From the NCBI RefSeq assembly GCF_013403975.1, contig NZ_JABFDH010000004.1, forward strand, positions 186,001 through 250,000: DNA of 64,000 nucleotides. The letters run 5' to 3'. The position numbers were made by a program, and so were the translations under genes. The notes under the pieces were generated by a model, which made no database searches, was not told the origin of the DNA, and was given only the letters and a program-made list of their open reading frames with translations. This document shows, in pieces, positions 54,459-63,196 of the stretch. This DNA comes from Winogradskyella ursingii (GTDB lineage: Bacteria > Bacteroidota > Bacteroidia > Flavobacteriales > Flavobacteriaceae). The first letter of the stretch is position 1; the number at the start of each line of letters is the position of its first letter.

Positions 54459-55670
54459 TTAGGTGATCGGTGCGCTAGCTTTATAAATAACGGCAGAATT
54501 GGGTGTTGATATGCTATATCGGCTTCCTGCAATTAAAAATGCAGATTGGCCTTTGTGCAAACTCAATGATGTAGTTCCCTCAATAATTTCTACCGTACCT
54601 TCAATAACGATTAGTATCTCAGCTGTCTTGGTTTTAGTTTGATATACATCTATTGCGGAAATAACTATTTGGCTAAGTTCAAAGTCTGGAACAGGGCTTT
54701 TATAAATACGCTCTAAATGATTCTTTTGTATTTGCCCAGACAAAATATGTGGTTTAGTTTCTTCAAATTTAATATGCTTTAATAGCTCAGGTACATCAAC
54801 ATGTTTTGGTGTTAAACCTCCACGCAATACATTGTCTGAATTGGCCATTAACTCCATGTTCTGACCTTCTAAATAAGCATGCGGAATTCCTGCATCCTGA
54901 AAAAGAGCTTCACCTTCATCCACTTTCACGATATTAAAAAAGTAAATGGAATAGATTCCTTTGTCTAAAATAGTTTTGTCTTCTGAAGTATCTACCGCTT
55001 TGGCTGACCAATAATCTGCACTCGATTTTTCTAGTTTTCCAGATAAATAAAGTGGCATTATTCGATCAACTAACGGTTGCAATATTTTATTGCTTTCCTC
55101 TTGGGATTGTTCCATCACATGTTTATAAAGACCCAAATATCCTTTTTCTTCAAAAACAGTTAAAAAATGATTGAACTCTGGCGTGCTTCTTAATACTTGT
55201 ACCAACTTTTCTTTGGGCAAAAAACCATGTAATAACCAAAACTCACTAAGTGCCACCATAATTTCTGGCTTATGGTTATCGTCTTTATAATTTCTATGTG
55301 GTGCAGTTAAAGGTATTCCCTCTTCGTTTTCGCGTTTATATCCTTTTTCAGCCTCTTTTTTTGAGGGATGTACTTGTATCGATAGCATGTCATTGACATC
55401 CAAAACCTTGAATAAAAACGGCAATCTCCCAAATTTCATCGCGATTTGATCTCCCAAAGTTTGATGGAGATTTGAATTTATATAATCATTTAAGGGTTGA
55501 TCCCCTTTTGATGTTTTTAAGATTGAAGGCGCATTCACGTGAGCACCAAGCCAATATTCCGCTTTTGGTTCTACGTTTGATTGTAGTCCTAACAACTCAG
55601 GTATAAAGTCAGTTCCTCCCCAAGCATAATTTTGTATTACTCCCTTTACTTCAAATAATCTTTGAGTCAT
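54459..55670 (-). CDS. manA: Mannose-6-phosphate isomerase, class I
   Basis: The protein has 403 aa. It interconverts mannose 6-phosphate and fructose 6-phosphate; the enzyme is zinc-dependent. The N-terminus has VIQNYAWGGTDFIPELL. Zinc ligands are in IQVHPSKKEAEKGY and NHKPEIMVAL, and a His in HVDVPELL. The active-site Arg is in LRGGLTPKH. The C-terminal cupin-like domain ends near residue 400. Cytoplasmic, feeding GDP-mannose or using mannose. Monocistronic by context. Confidence 0.95.
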   Translation of the reverse strand: MTQRLFEVKGVIQNYAWGGTDFIPELLGLQSNVEPKAEYWLGAHVNAPSILKTSKGDQPLNDYINSNLHQTLGDQIAMKFGRLPFLFKVLDVNDMLSIQVHPSKKEAEKGYKRENEEGIPLTAPHRNYKDDNHKPEIMVALSEFWLLHGFLPKEKLVQVLRSTPEFNHFLTVFEEKGYLGLYKHVMEQSQEESNKILQPLVDRIMPLYLSGKLEKSSADYWSAKAVDTSEDKTILDKGIYSIYFFNIVKVDEGEALFQDAGIPHAYLEGQNMELMANSDNVLRGGLTPKHVDVPELLKHIKFEETKPHILSGQIQKNHLERIYKSPVPDFELSQIVISAIDVYQTKTKTAEILIVIEGTVEIIEGTTSLSLHKGQSAFLIAGSRYSISTPNSAVIYKASAPIT

Positions 55671-56077
55671 ATTTGTCCTTCTTTCTGCGATATTAATAAT
55701 TTATTTATAAATGGTAATTATTTCTTTCAACCTAATATTTTCGCTTGTAATCCCAATCTAAATGCAAAATCTTTTAGATTTCAAGATATATTGGAGAAAT
55801 GCATCAACATAAATAGTTCCGGATTTTGCTTCACCTTGTTCGATATTGACAAAGTTACCAAATGCACAAAACGATAGCTCATTTAAACCTATCTAGTTTT
55901 AGTTAATTTGAATTCTCAGTTTAAATCACTCAATACTCAATAGGAAGTAGCTTTCTTAGACTTCAATTTTAATGACACATGTCTTAATATGTTTTTAATT
56001 GCTGAATTAGGGCACTCGACTTATTTATTTCGCTATTAAATTAATAAATGATATTTTTCAACATTAAAATTTTGAAA
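55671..56077. other. 407-bp non-coding region between manA and the peptidase cluster
   Basis: No gene, RNA or terminator is recognised. It is A/T-rich. A minus-strand stretch at about 55740-55890 is open for 43 codons without a start (including NIEQGEAKSG) and continues after a one-base frame change, which may be a decayed gene. The region must hold the promoter of the plus-strand lipoprotein/caspase operon, but no clear TAnnTTTG was found. Confidence 0.5.
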
Positions 56078-56977
56078 ATGAAAAAATGTTTACTACTACT
56101 TGCATTAATAATATTAAATTCATGTGCAGTACACCAACGCTCAAACATCCAATCTAACGAAGAGTTTGTTGTGGAAATGAAACGCGCCAATACCAGAGGT
56201 GGACTCGTAGAAGCAGTGCTACAAGGTGTGTTTTTTGGTGCATCTTATTTGGCAGAAAAATCGTCAAAATCCTTAACGAGTACTTACTCACAATCCATAT
56301 CGATCAATAACTATTATAACACAGATTTAGGCGACGTAGAAAAGACCTATAACGAAATTCATATTAAAAAATTCTCAAAACCGACAGACCTGAACGAAAA
56401 AGAAAATATGAAAACTCTTATTACGGAAGAAGTGAGTAACATGCCAAAATCCCGTGGTAATAATGCAGCTTTAAGCCTTAATGATGTTATTAGGATTGAA
56501 CAAGATGATTTATTGAATTTTCATGCCGTAATTGAATTAATCAGCGATCCTCAAAATCCAGGAATTACAAGATTGAGTTTTAATCAGCTGCGTGTGTTTT
56601 TCTCAAAGACAAAAGTTTATAGTGATGAGGATCTAAATGCAAAAATTTCAATTGCTATAGAGGGACAGTGGCGTGGTGAGGACGGAACTCCAAAAAATGC
56701 CACCTTAATTGAACAGGAATACGATTTTAAGAAACTAAAATACGGGGTTAAAAATCTTATAGAAACACCAATTTTATCTCCATGGTACTACGATATTCCA
56801 ATTACAACTCAATTGGATAAAAACGATAAATATGGAGTTGTAAAGGTAAATGTAAGATTAGAAGAGTACGAAGGTAATAAGAGCAAATACATCAATAAAC
56901 TGCCAAGTATGCTCAGTGATAACAAAGATGCTATTATAAGCGATGGTGCTTCCGCAATTGAGAAAATCGCAAATTAA
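56078..56977 (+). CDS. Lipoprotein of unknown function, partner of a caspase-like gene
   Basis: The protein has 299 aa. ATG 56078 gives a lipoprotein signal (MKKCLLLLALIILNSC, Cys at 16); an ATG ten codons upstream is less likely. The next segment has a Gly-rich patch (TRGGLVEAVLQGVFFGASYLAE, about 37-58). The rest is a mixed alpha/beta domain with no recognised family. It is eight bases upstream of the caspase-propeller gene, so the two are co-transcribed and probably act together in the envelope. Confidence 0.7.
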   Translation: MKKCLLLLALIILNSCAVHQRSNIQSNEEFVVEMKRANTRGGLVEAVLQGVFFGASYLAEKSSKSLTSTYSQSISINNYYNTDLGDVEKTYNEIHIKKFSKPTDLNEKENMKTLITEEVSNMPKSRGNNAALSLNDVIRIEQDDLLNFHAVIELISDPQNPGITRLSFNQLRVFFSKTKVYSDEDLNAKISIAIEGQWRGEDGTPKNATLIEQEYDFKKLKYGVKNLIETPILSPWYYDIPITTQLDKNDKYGVVKVNVRLEEYEGNKSKYINKLPSMLSDNKDAIISDGASAIEKIAN

Positions 56978-56985
56978 TTTGCCTT

Positions 56986-59900
56986 ATGAGATATTCTGTT
57001 TTATTAGTATTTTCTTTAATATGTAGCCTAGTCTCTTCGCAGCAGAATGAAACAATAAAGTTAGAGTTCACAAAACTTAATTCTACAGACCGAAGTATTT
57101 CTGCACCCCAAACCGAAAAATACATTCAACTTTCAAAAGCTACTTTTTTACCAAAGGATCATTGGATGGTTTTTAATACTGCTATCGGAAAAAATGGTCT
57201 TGCAGGATACAACCATCAAATAAAACTATATAGTCCAGGTACGTTTCAAAATCGATTTTCAAAATTGGGCTATAAAGGATATTTGGAGGCCAATCACCGA
57301 ATAGTTGATTTTGGATCTTCCACTTTTAAATACAATAAAACTAATGGAATCCATCCGTTTTATGGTTATAAAATCGCAAAAAGCAATGAGTTTGTCTACG
57401 GATTTTATGCTTACGATTTGGTGGAGGATAAAATTAGAGCCATCAGTAACTTTGAAACTTCCCAACGTCAAATATTAGACTATAATGCAAGCGATAATCA
57501 ATTGCTTCTGAGCTTGAAAGAATTTTATAATTCAGGTTATACCGAACCTCAGGAATTTGTTTTGCTCAAAGGAAATGAAATCACCAAAATCGAAGGTAAA
57601 TACAAATTCGGAAAATTTTCAAATGATGGTGATTACCTGCTATTGATTTCGGATAAAAATGAATTGCTTTTAAAAAAATTGGATAGTTTAAAAACGATTC
57701 TAAAAGAACAATTGGTAGATGGAGAATACTACATTAACAGTTTTGGAGAGAATGAATTTTCCGTTGGAGTCGATTTTTATACCATAGATTTCGGTAAATG
57801 TAATCAGGAATCCATTATTATATTCAAAAATGAAAAAGGTGAACACCAAGCACAAAAAACAGATTGTGCCTTAATCACAGATATTGCAACAAAAGGTGAA
57901 GATAAGGTTTCAATGATTTCTAAAGGTCTAGGTCTCTTTTTGGAAAATAAAGTGATGCCTTACGAGCTGACCGAATTCCCCGAACAGATTTCTTACAATA
58001 GTGATGGCTCAAGGTTGATACTCAGCTTCAATAATGGTAAAATTGAGGTGTTTAATCCACAAACAAAAACTGTTTTGGGAGCTATGCAACATCCTACTCC
58101 AGACAGTCACGTCTATTACGATGCTCAAGGTAATTATTTTAGCAACGTTGACCCTGAAGATTATCTAAAAGCCATCAAGAATGACAAATCGATATCATTT
58201 AAAACTATTGAAAACACTTATTTCAGACCAGAAAAAATACTAAAAATTTTTGGCCATCCAAACCCTGAATATGTTGCTTTATTAGAACGAGCAATGGCAT
58301 TAAAAGCCAAAAACAAATTTGAAATTGCCAATGTAGAATCTAATGAAAGTAAACAAATACCTGAAGATAAAAAGGGAGATTTGTATTTGCTTTCGGTCGG
58401 AGTTTCGGAGTATGAACAATCTGATTATAATCTCACTTTTGCAGACAAAGACGCATTGGATATGGCTAAAATATATGGTAAGTTATCCGAAGATGATTTA
58501 GCTGAATACAAAACCAAGTTTTATGGTAATCAATTCATTTTACATAACACCAATGATGCTATCGCAGAATTAAGAAAGTACTCTGGCAAGTATAATAGTT
58601 TACATGAGTTACATCCTTTAACAACTGACGGCAACTATTGGCTTGAGGCATCGAATGACTCATTCTTAATTTGGAATTTTAAGTCAGAAAGCATCCAACC
58701 TATTGCAATGCCAAAGGATTTTAGTATGGGTGTTTATAATTTTGAACCTGTGCTTTTTGCCAATCCAGATAATGATGGATTTTATCTGAAGACTAATAAT
58801 AATGAGTTTTTTGAATATTCGTTTTCAAAAGAAAGATTCAATAAAATAGAAATCCCAAAATCTTTGGCCGATCAGGATATTTCCACAAATGATTTGGTGC
58901 TGCTAAAAAACAATAGATGGGCACATTTTGCATCCAATTTTGATGGAAGTAAAAATGAAATTCTAATAACATTTGGAGAAATTGATAAAGAGGATGTAAA
59001 ATATCAAGCATTTAATCCTAATGTATATAAGTTAAATCCACAAGATAATAGCAAAGTCATTGATTCGGCCGATATATATTCTACACAAATTAAAGCACTC
59101 TCAACAAATGGCGCACATTTGGTTTATGGGGATTTAGAAGGGCATTTGTTCTATAAGGATTTAAGAATAGAAAATGAATTACCTCAAAAACTAAATATAG
59201 AAAATCTGGAATCTTCGGATGAGGTTTCAATTTCTGATGATGGTCAAACCCTTTCAGTTATAAGAAGAAACTCAAAAGTCTCTGGATTCAAAATTGAGAA
59301 TTATGATAGAAAGGGCGATTTGCTCGATACTAGTATAATAAAGGAAAATGTAGTTGGTTTTTCCAATTTTGATAATAATCCGAAGTGGATTTCTATGACG
59401 GATGCTTTGGTGAAAGAAGAATTTATAAATCCCGATGATTTACTGGAAAAGGCGCAGCCAGTTTCATTTACTAGTGTAACTGTGAGGCATTTAGTTAATG
59501 AGGGGGCAACTTCAAAATCTATAGTAAAAGAAATTAAAGAGGTTTTTAAAAATGCAAAACCTGAAGATCAAATAGTTCTATTTTTGGCTGGGCACGGTGT
59601 CTTGGATCGAGAATTAAATTACTACTATGCAGCTCACGATATGGATTTTAACGATGTAAATTCTAATGGTTTGGGTTTTAGAGCTATAATCGAAAGCCTT
59701 AATAGTTCCAAGGCCAACAATAAATTATTGCTTATGGATACTTGCCATTCGGGTAATACTCTAGATATGGAATCTGGTCAGGAAATTTCGGCAACTGGAA
59801 ATAATGGAATAGGGCAAAGAGGTTCTAAATCCAGAAGTACTGAAGATCCAAAACCTGAATTTAAATTATCGGATATTGTGTCGGATGTTTTTGAAGATTT

Positions 59901-60189
59901 CTTGTCTAAAAGCGGTATTACCGTAATTTCCGCATCATCGGGAGAAGATGTGGCCTATGAGAATAAGGCCTTAGGCAATGGAGCGTTTACAAGTGCATAC
60001 ATTGGTTTGTTAAAAACTAAACTTAAAGCTGGCGGTTTTGTGATTACTAAGGAAGAATTAAACAATCCAATAACACTGACCGATACCGATATTACTGAGC
60101 TTTTAAAACGGGTCAATATTTTAACTAACGGCAAACAAACACCAGATTTGCGTGAATTAAATAGTGAGAGTACGCTAAAAATGTGGTAG
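56986..60189 (+). CDS. Secreted caspase-like (C14) protein with a propeller-like insert in the catalytic domain
   Basis: The protein has 1067 aa. Signal peptide (1-18). Residues about 20-430 have repeated beta strands of WD40/propeller type. A caspase-like domain begins at 465 (DLYLLSVGVSEYEQ; FADKDALDMAKIYG to 498), then is broken by about 325 residues with propeller-like repeats (LTTDGNYWLEASND; YDRKGDLLDTS). It resumes at about 826 (FTSVTVRHLVNEGATSKSIV) with catalytic His870 in LFLAGHGV and Cys920 in MDTCHSG. Exported. It converges on the next gene with no bases between the stops. Confidence 0.85.
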   Translation: MRYSVLLVFSLICSLVSSQQNETIKLEFTKLNSTDRSISAPQTEKYIQLSKATFLPKDHWMVFNTAIGKNGLAGYNHQIKLYSPGTFQNRFSKLGYKGYLEANHRIVDFGSSTFKYNKTNGIHPFYGYKIAKSNEFVYGFYAYDLVEDKIRAISNFETSQRQILDYNASDNQLLLSLKEFYNSGYTEPQEFVLLKGNEITKIEGKYKFGKFSNDGDYLLLISDKNELLLKKLDSLKTILKEQLVDGEYYINSFGENEFSVGVDFYTIDFGKCNQESIIIFKNEKGEHQAQKTDCALITDIATKGEDKVSMISKGLGLFLENKVMPYELTEFPEQISYNSDGSRLILSFNNGKIEVFNPQTKTVLGAMQHPTPDSHVYYDAQGNYFSNVDPEDYLKAIKNDKSISFKTIENTYFRPEKILKIFGHPNPEYVALLERAMALKAKNKFEIANVESNESKQIPEDKKGDLYLLSVGVSEYEQSDYNLTFADKDALDMAKIYGKLSEDDLAEYKTKFYGNQFILHNTNDAIAELRKYSGKYNSLHELHPLTTDGNYWLEASNDSFLIWNFKSESIQPIAMPKDFSMGVYNFEPVLFANPDNDGFYLKTNNNEFFEYSFSKERFNKIEIPKSLADQDISTNDLVLLKNNRWAHFASNFDGSKNEILITFGEIDKEDVKYQAFNPNVYKLNPQDNSKVIDSADIYSTQIKALSTNGAHLVYGDLEGHLFYKDLRIENELPQKLNIENLESSDEVSISDDGQTLSVIRRNSKVSGFKIENYDRKGDLLDTSIIKENVVGFSNFDNNPKWISMTDALVKEEFINPDDLLEKAQPVSFTSVTVRHLVNEGATSKSIVKEIKEVFKNAKPEDQIVLFLAGHGVLDRELNYYYAAHDMDFNDVNSNGLGFRAIIESLNSSKANNKLLLMDTCHSGNTLDMESGQEISATGNNGIGQRGSKSRSTEDPKPEFKLSDIVSDVFEDFLSKSGITVISASSGEDVAYENKALGNGAFTSAYIGLLKTKLKAGGFVITKEELNNPITLTDTDITELLKRVNILTNGKQTPDLRELNSESTLKMW

Positions 60190-63180
60190 TTATTGGGATA
60201 GTATATATTTGTCAATTGTATTTTGGGTGTAAAAATCCTTAAGTTTGTTTGAGCGTAGTAAATTTTGGTCAACTCGCCTTCGGTAATTTTCACTGCTATT
60301 TAAATCGCCAATAAATTGTGCATAAACAGCAGCTAAAAGCATATCAGGATTGTTATCTAATTTCGTAAGATTTTGATAATAATAATTGGCATTATCTCCA
60401 GCGTCTGCATCAATGGCGGCTTTCACCATAGTTTCTAAAAGAGCAATATTCAATTTATTGGAATTGTCTTTGTGCAGTGCTGGTAATGCAACCTCCAATG
60501 CTCTTATAGGTTCGCCTTGTAAGTACAGAAAATTAGAATAGACTACAGCAGTTTCCGCTGAGTTGTCAATCGTAAATGCTATGCCGTAGAGTTTTTTTGC
60601 TTCTGCAGGAGTACCAAATTTTAATTTGTTTTTTGCCATGGTTAAGACAAATTCAGAAATTTCTTTTTGGCGCTTACCAAAGACGTCAGAATTTGATGAA
60701 CGTACTAAATTATGTTGTGCATCTTCAATTTGATTAGTTTCCAGTTGGCTGTAACCAAGGTTTTGAGAACTCTTTACGTAGGTAGGATCAATTTCAGCTA
60801 CTTTTTTATAGGCCTTTATAGCTTCAGAATAATTGCTTTTAGAAAAATAGGTTTGTCCTAAAAGATGATAAAAATCTGGAACATCATTAGTCTTTGCAAT
60901 AGCCTTGTTTAAAAGGGCTATTGTTTTTTCCTGCTGGTTTTCGGAGTTGTAAAGATTGACCAAAGCTTCGTAAGCCGGAATGAAATAATCGTTTTTTTCT
61001 ATAGCTTTAAGATAAAATGCTTGCGATTTTTCAGCATCATTAAGTTGTTCCTTGTTATAGTTGGCGTAATGAAAGTAAGGTTCTGGACTATCTTCATTAG
61101 CGTCTATGGCTGCTTCAAAAGACTTCTTAGCACCCAAAGGCTTACGCATTGAAGATAGTAGCCAACCACGACCAGCATAAGCTTTAGCATTAAAAGGATC
61201 TATGCTTATTGCTTTTCTGTAAAGTGAATCCGCAAGACGTAATCGAGATAGTTTAGATTTTTTCAACCTTAAAAAATCAGCATATTCAAAATATACTATG
61301 GCATTTTCAGGTTCATAATCTATGGCGTTGAGTAATAATAACTCTGCTTTGTCTTCTGGTATTTGGTTGTCGGTGATATAATTTAATAGACCATACCCAA
61401 TAAAAGTATTTATGGAGTCTGTCTTTACCGCTTTGTTGTAATATTCTAAAGATGCTTTTGTATTACCTTTTAATTTTTGGATGTTGCTCAGTCTTTGTAA
61501 CGTTTGTGTGTTATCCTTATCCAATGCTAAGGCCTTTTGGTAGTAAGTTTCTGCAATGGCATATTTGCCTTGTTTTTCGTTGATTTCTCCTAGTTTTAAA
61601 TTGGAGTTTAAACCCTTTTCACCTAAAGCTATATTGAGGGTGTTTTTAGCATCTTCAAACTGATATTGATCCATAAAATTGTCGCTGATACTAGTAACAG
61701 GTTTCTCCCATGTACCAATTAAATTTTTCGCTTTGTTGTAATGGTAATATGCACTGTCGTAAACTTTTAGTTGATTGTAAACTTCACCTAGCGCATTGTG
61801 GATATAAGCTGCTCTAGGTTCTAGCTTTATGGCTTGCTGAAGCTGACGTTTTGCCCTTGGAAATTTTGAATAATTCTTGGTGCGAATAATAGCATAAGCT
61901 TCTAATAGCAATTGTGAAGCTTTAATCCGTTCTGTTAAAAAACCATCTTCACCCATCAGTTCCAAACAAATTTCAAGATGTTTGGATTGTTTTGTAAACT
62001 CCTTGCTAGAGGGTAAATTTTTGGTTCCATCTATATATAAGTTGATTAACTCTTGCGCTTCACTAGATAATAACTTTAGTAACGTACTTTTCATTTTGTC
62101 GGTAACCGTCTCTGGAACTGAGGCATCATTTACCGAGGATTTATAAATTTCATAAGAGCTAGAGCTTTTTCCATAGTAAGATTTTCGTTCAATGGCATCT
62201 TTAAATTTTTTAATGGTTGTACCAGCGGTTTTATCTTTTAAATCTGTTTCTGTAATGCCTCTGGCAGCCAGTTTCTTGGTGTTTTCTATAGCCTCGCTCA
62301 AGGTTTCAAAAGCGATGATGTTATCACTTGGTTGAACAGTTTTAAAAACGGCCCTATCATTTTTGGTTCTTACAACAGGTGTTTGGGTTTTATTGTGTTT
62401 TTGAGCCACTGTTGTATTGACGTTGTCATAGAGATAATCATCAATTTCCCTAAAAATAATGGTGTTGTCTGTATTGGCATCTGCATTTCCAGCCAATCCT
62501 TTGACCAGATAATAGGTGAAATATCCATGTTTTAAATCGCCACTTTCGTAAGACAGTTCATTAGAACCACAACTTAAGAATTTTGAAGAATTCTCAAACA
62601 TCGCCTGTATCGTTCCCATATTTTTTTGGGTTCCGTCTTCAAAAACAAAACCAGATCTACAAGCATCTAGAATAAGATAAACCTTAACGCCTTTTGTAGA
62701 AAGATTGTTAATCACGGTATTGAGTAAATTGAGCGTAAGCACACCACCAGAATAATACTCTTGGTGCGCGTTGGCATCTGATGCTAAAAGAAAACCTTCC
62801 TTTTGCCCAAAGTCGTCAACCACATCACCATGACCTGCAAAATAGAGGTAAAGCACATCATTTTTTTGTGAACTATTGAAAAGCTGCTTGAGCTCTTGTA
62901 CAATATTTAGTGCAACGGCATCTTCATTAATAAGGAGTGTGATGTTGTCATCTTTTATGCCTTCTACATCACTTAAATAATTTTTAAAAAGAGCGGCATC
63001 GTTGTCTGCATACTTAAGTTTTAGGGCATCTTCCTTGTAATCTGAAACACCAATAACCAAAGCTCGTTTAGTGCCTACAACATCAATTTCTGTTGAGGTC
63101 GCTTTAGAACCGCGAGAATCTTCTTGGGAAAAAACTGCGGTTGCGAGAAATAAAAATGTATAAAGTAGGGCTTGTTTCAT
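60190..63180 (-). CDS. Secreted caspase-like (C14) protein with TPR repeats
   Basis: The protein has 996 aa. Signal peptide (1-18, ending AVFS). Caspase domain about 36-275: RALVIGVSDYKEDALKLKYA, His117 in FAGHGD and Cys174 in DACRSG. It also has LRS-type surroundings and the terminal GYFTYYLVKGL of C14 domains. From about residue 400 to the end there are many TPR-like helix pairs (AAYIHNALGEVYNQLKVYDS; FYHLLGQTYFSKSNYSEAIKA). It lies 16 bases downstream of the CHAT gene, in one operon. A protein-processing scaffold in the envelope is inferred. Confidence 0.9.
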   Translation of the reverse strand: MKQALLYTFLFLATAVFSQEDSRGSKATSTEIDVVGTKRALVIGVSDYKEDALKLKYADNDAALFKNYLSDVEGIKDDNITLLINEDAVALNIVQELKQLFNSSQKNDVLYLYFAGHGDVVDDFGQKEGFLLASDANAHQEYYSGGVLTLNLLNTVINNLSTKGVKVYLILDACRSGFVFEDGTQKNMGTIQAMFENSSKFLSCGSNELSYESGDLKHGYFTYYLVKGLAGNADANTDNTIIFREIDDYLYDNVNTTVAQKHNKTQTPVVRTKNDRAVFKTVQPSDNIIAFETLSEAIENTKKLAARGITETDLKDKTAGTTIKKFKDAIERKSYYGKSSSSYEIYKSSVNDASVPETVTDKMKSTLLKLLSSEAQELINLYIDGTKNLPSSKEFTKQSKHLEICLELMGEDGFLTERIKASQLLLEAYAIIRTKNYSKFPRAKRQLQQAIKLEPRAAYIHNALGEVYNQLKVYDSAYYHYNKAKNLIGTWEKPVTSISDNFMDQYQFEDAKNTLNIALGEKGLNSNLKLGEINEKQGKYAIAETYYQKALALDKDNTQTLQRLSNIQKLKGNTKASLEYYNKAVKTDSINTFIGYGLLNYITDNQIPEDKAELLLLNAIDYEPENAIVYFEYADFLRLKKSKLSRLRLADSLYRKAISIDPFNAKAYAGRGWLLSSMRKPLGAKKSFEAAIDANEDSPEPYFHYANYNKEQLNDAEKSQAFYLKAIEKNDYFIPAYEALVNLYNSENQQEKTIALLNKAIAKTNDVPDFYHLLGQTYFSKSNYSEAIKAYKKVAEIDPTYVKSSQNLGYSQLETNQIEDAQHNLVRSSNSDVFGKRQKEISEFVLTMAKNKLKFGTPAEAKKLYGIAFTIDNSAETAVVYSNFLYLQGEPIRALEVALPALHKDNSNKLNIALLETMVKAAIDADAGDNANYYYQNLTKLDNNPDMLLAAVYAQFIGDLNSSENYRRRVDQNLLRSNKLKDFYTQNTIDKYILSQ

Positions 63181-63196
63181 TAGTTAAATATAGATA

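Noticed and set aside
55662-55877. 71-codon plus-strand frame after manA
   Set aside because: It begins inside manA on the opposite strand, has no family resemblance and no promoter.
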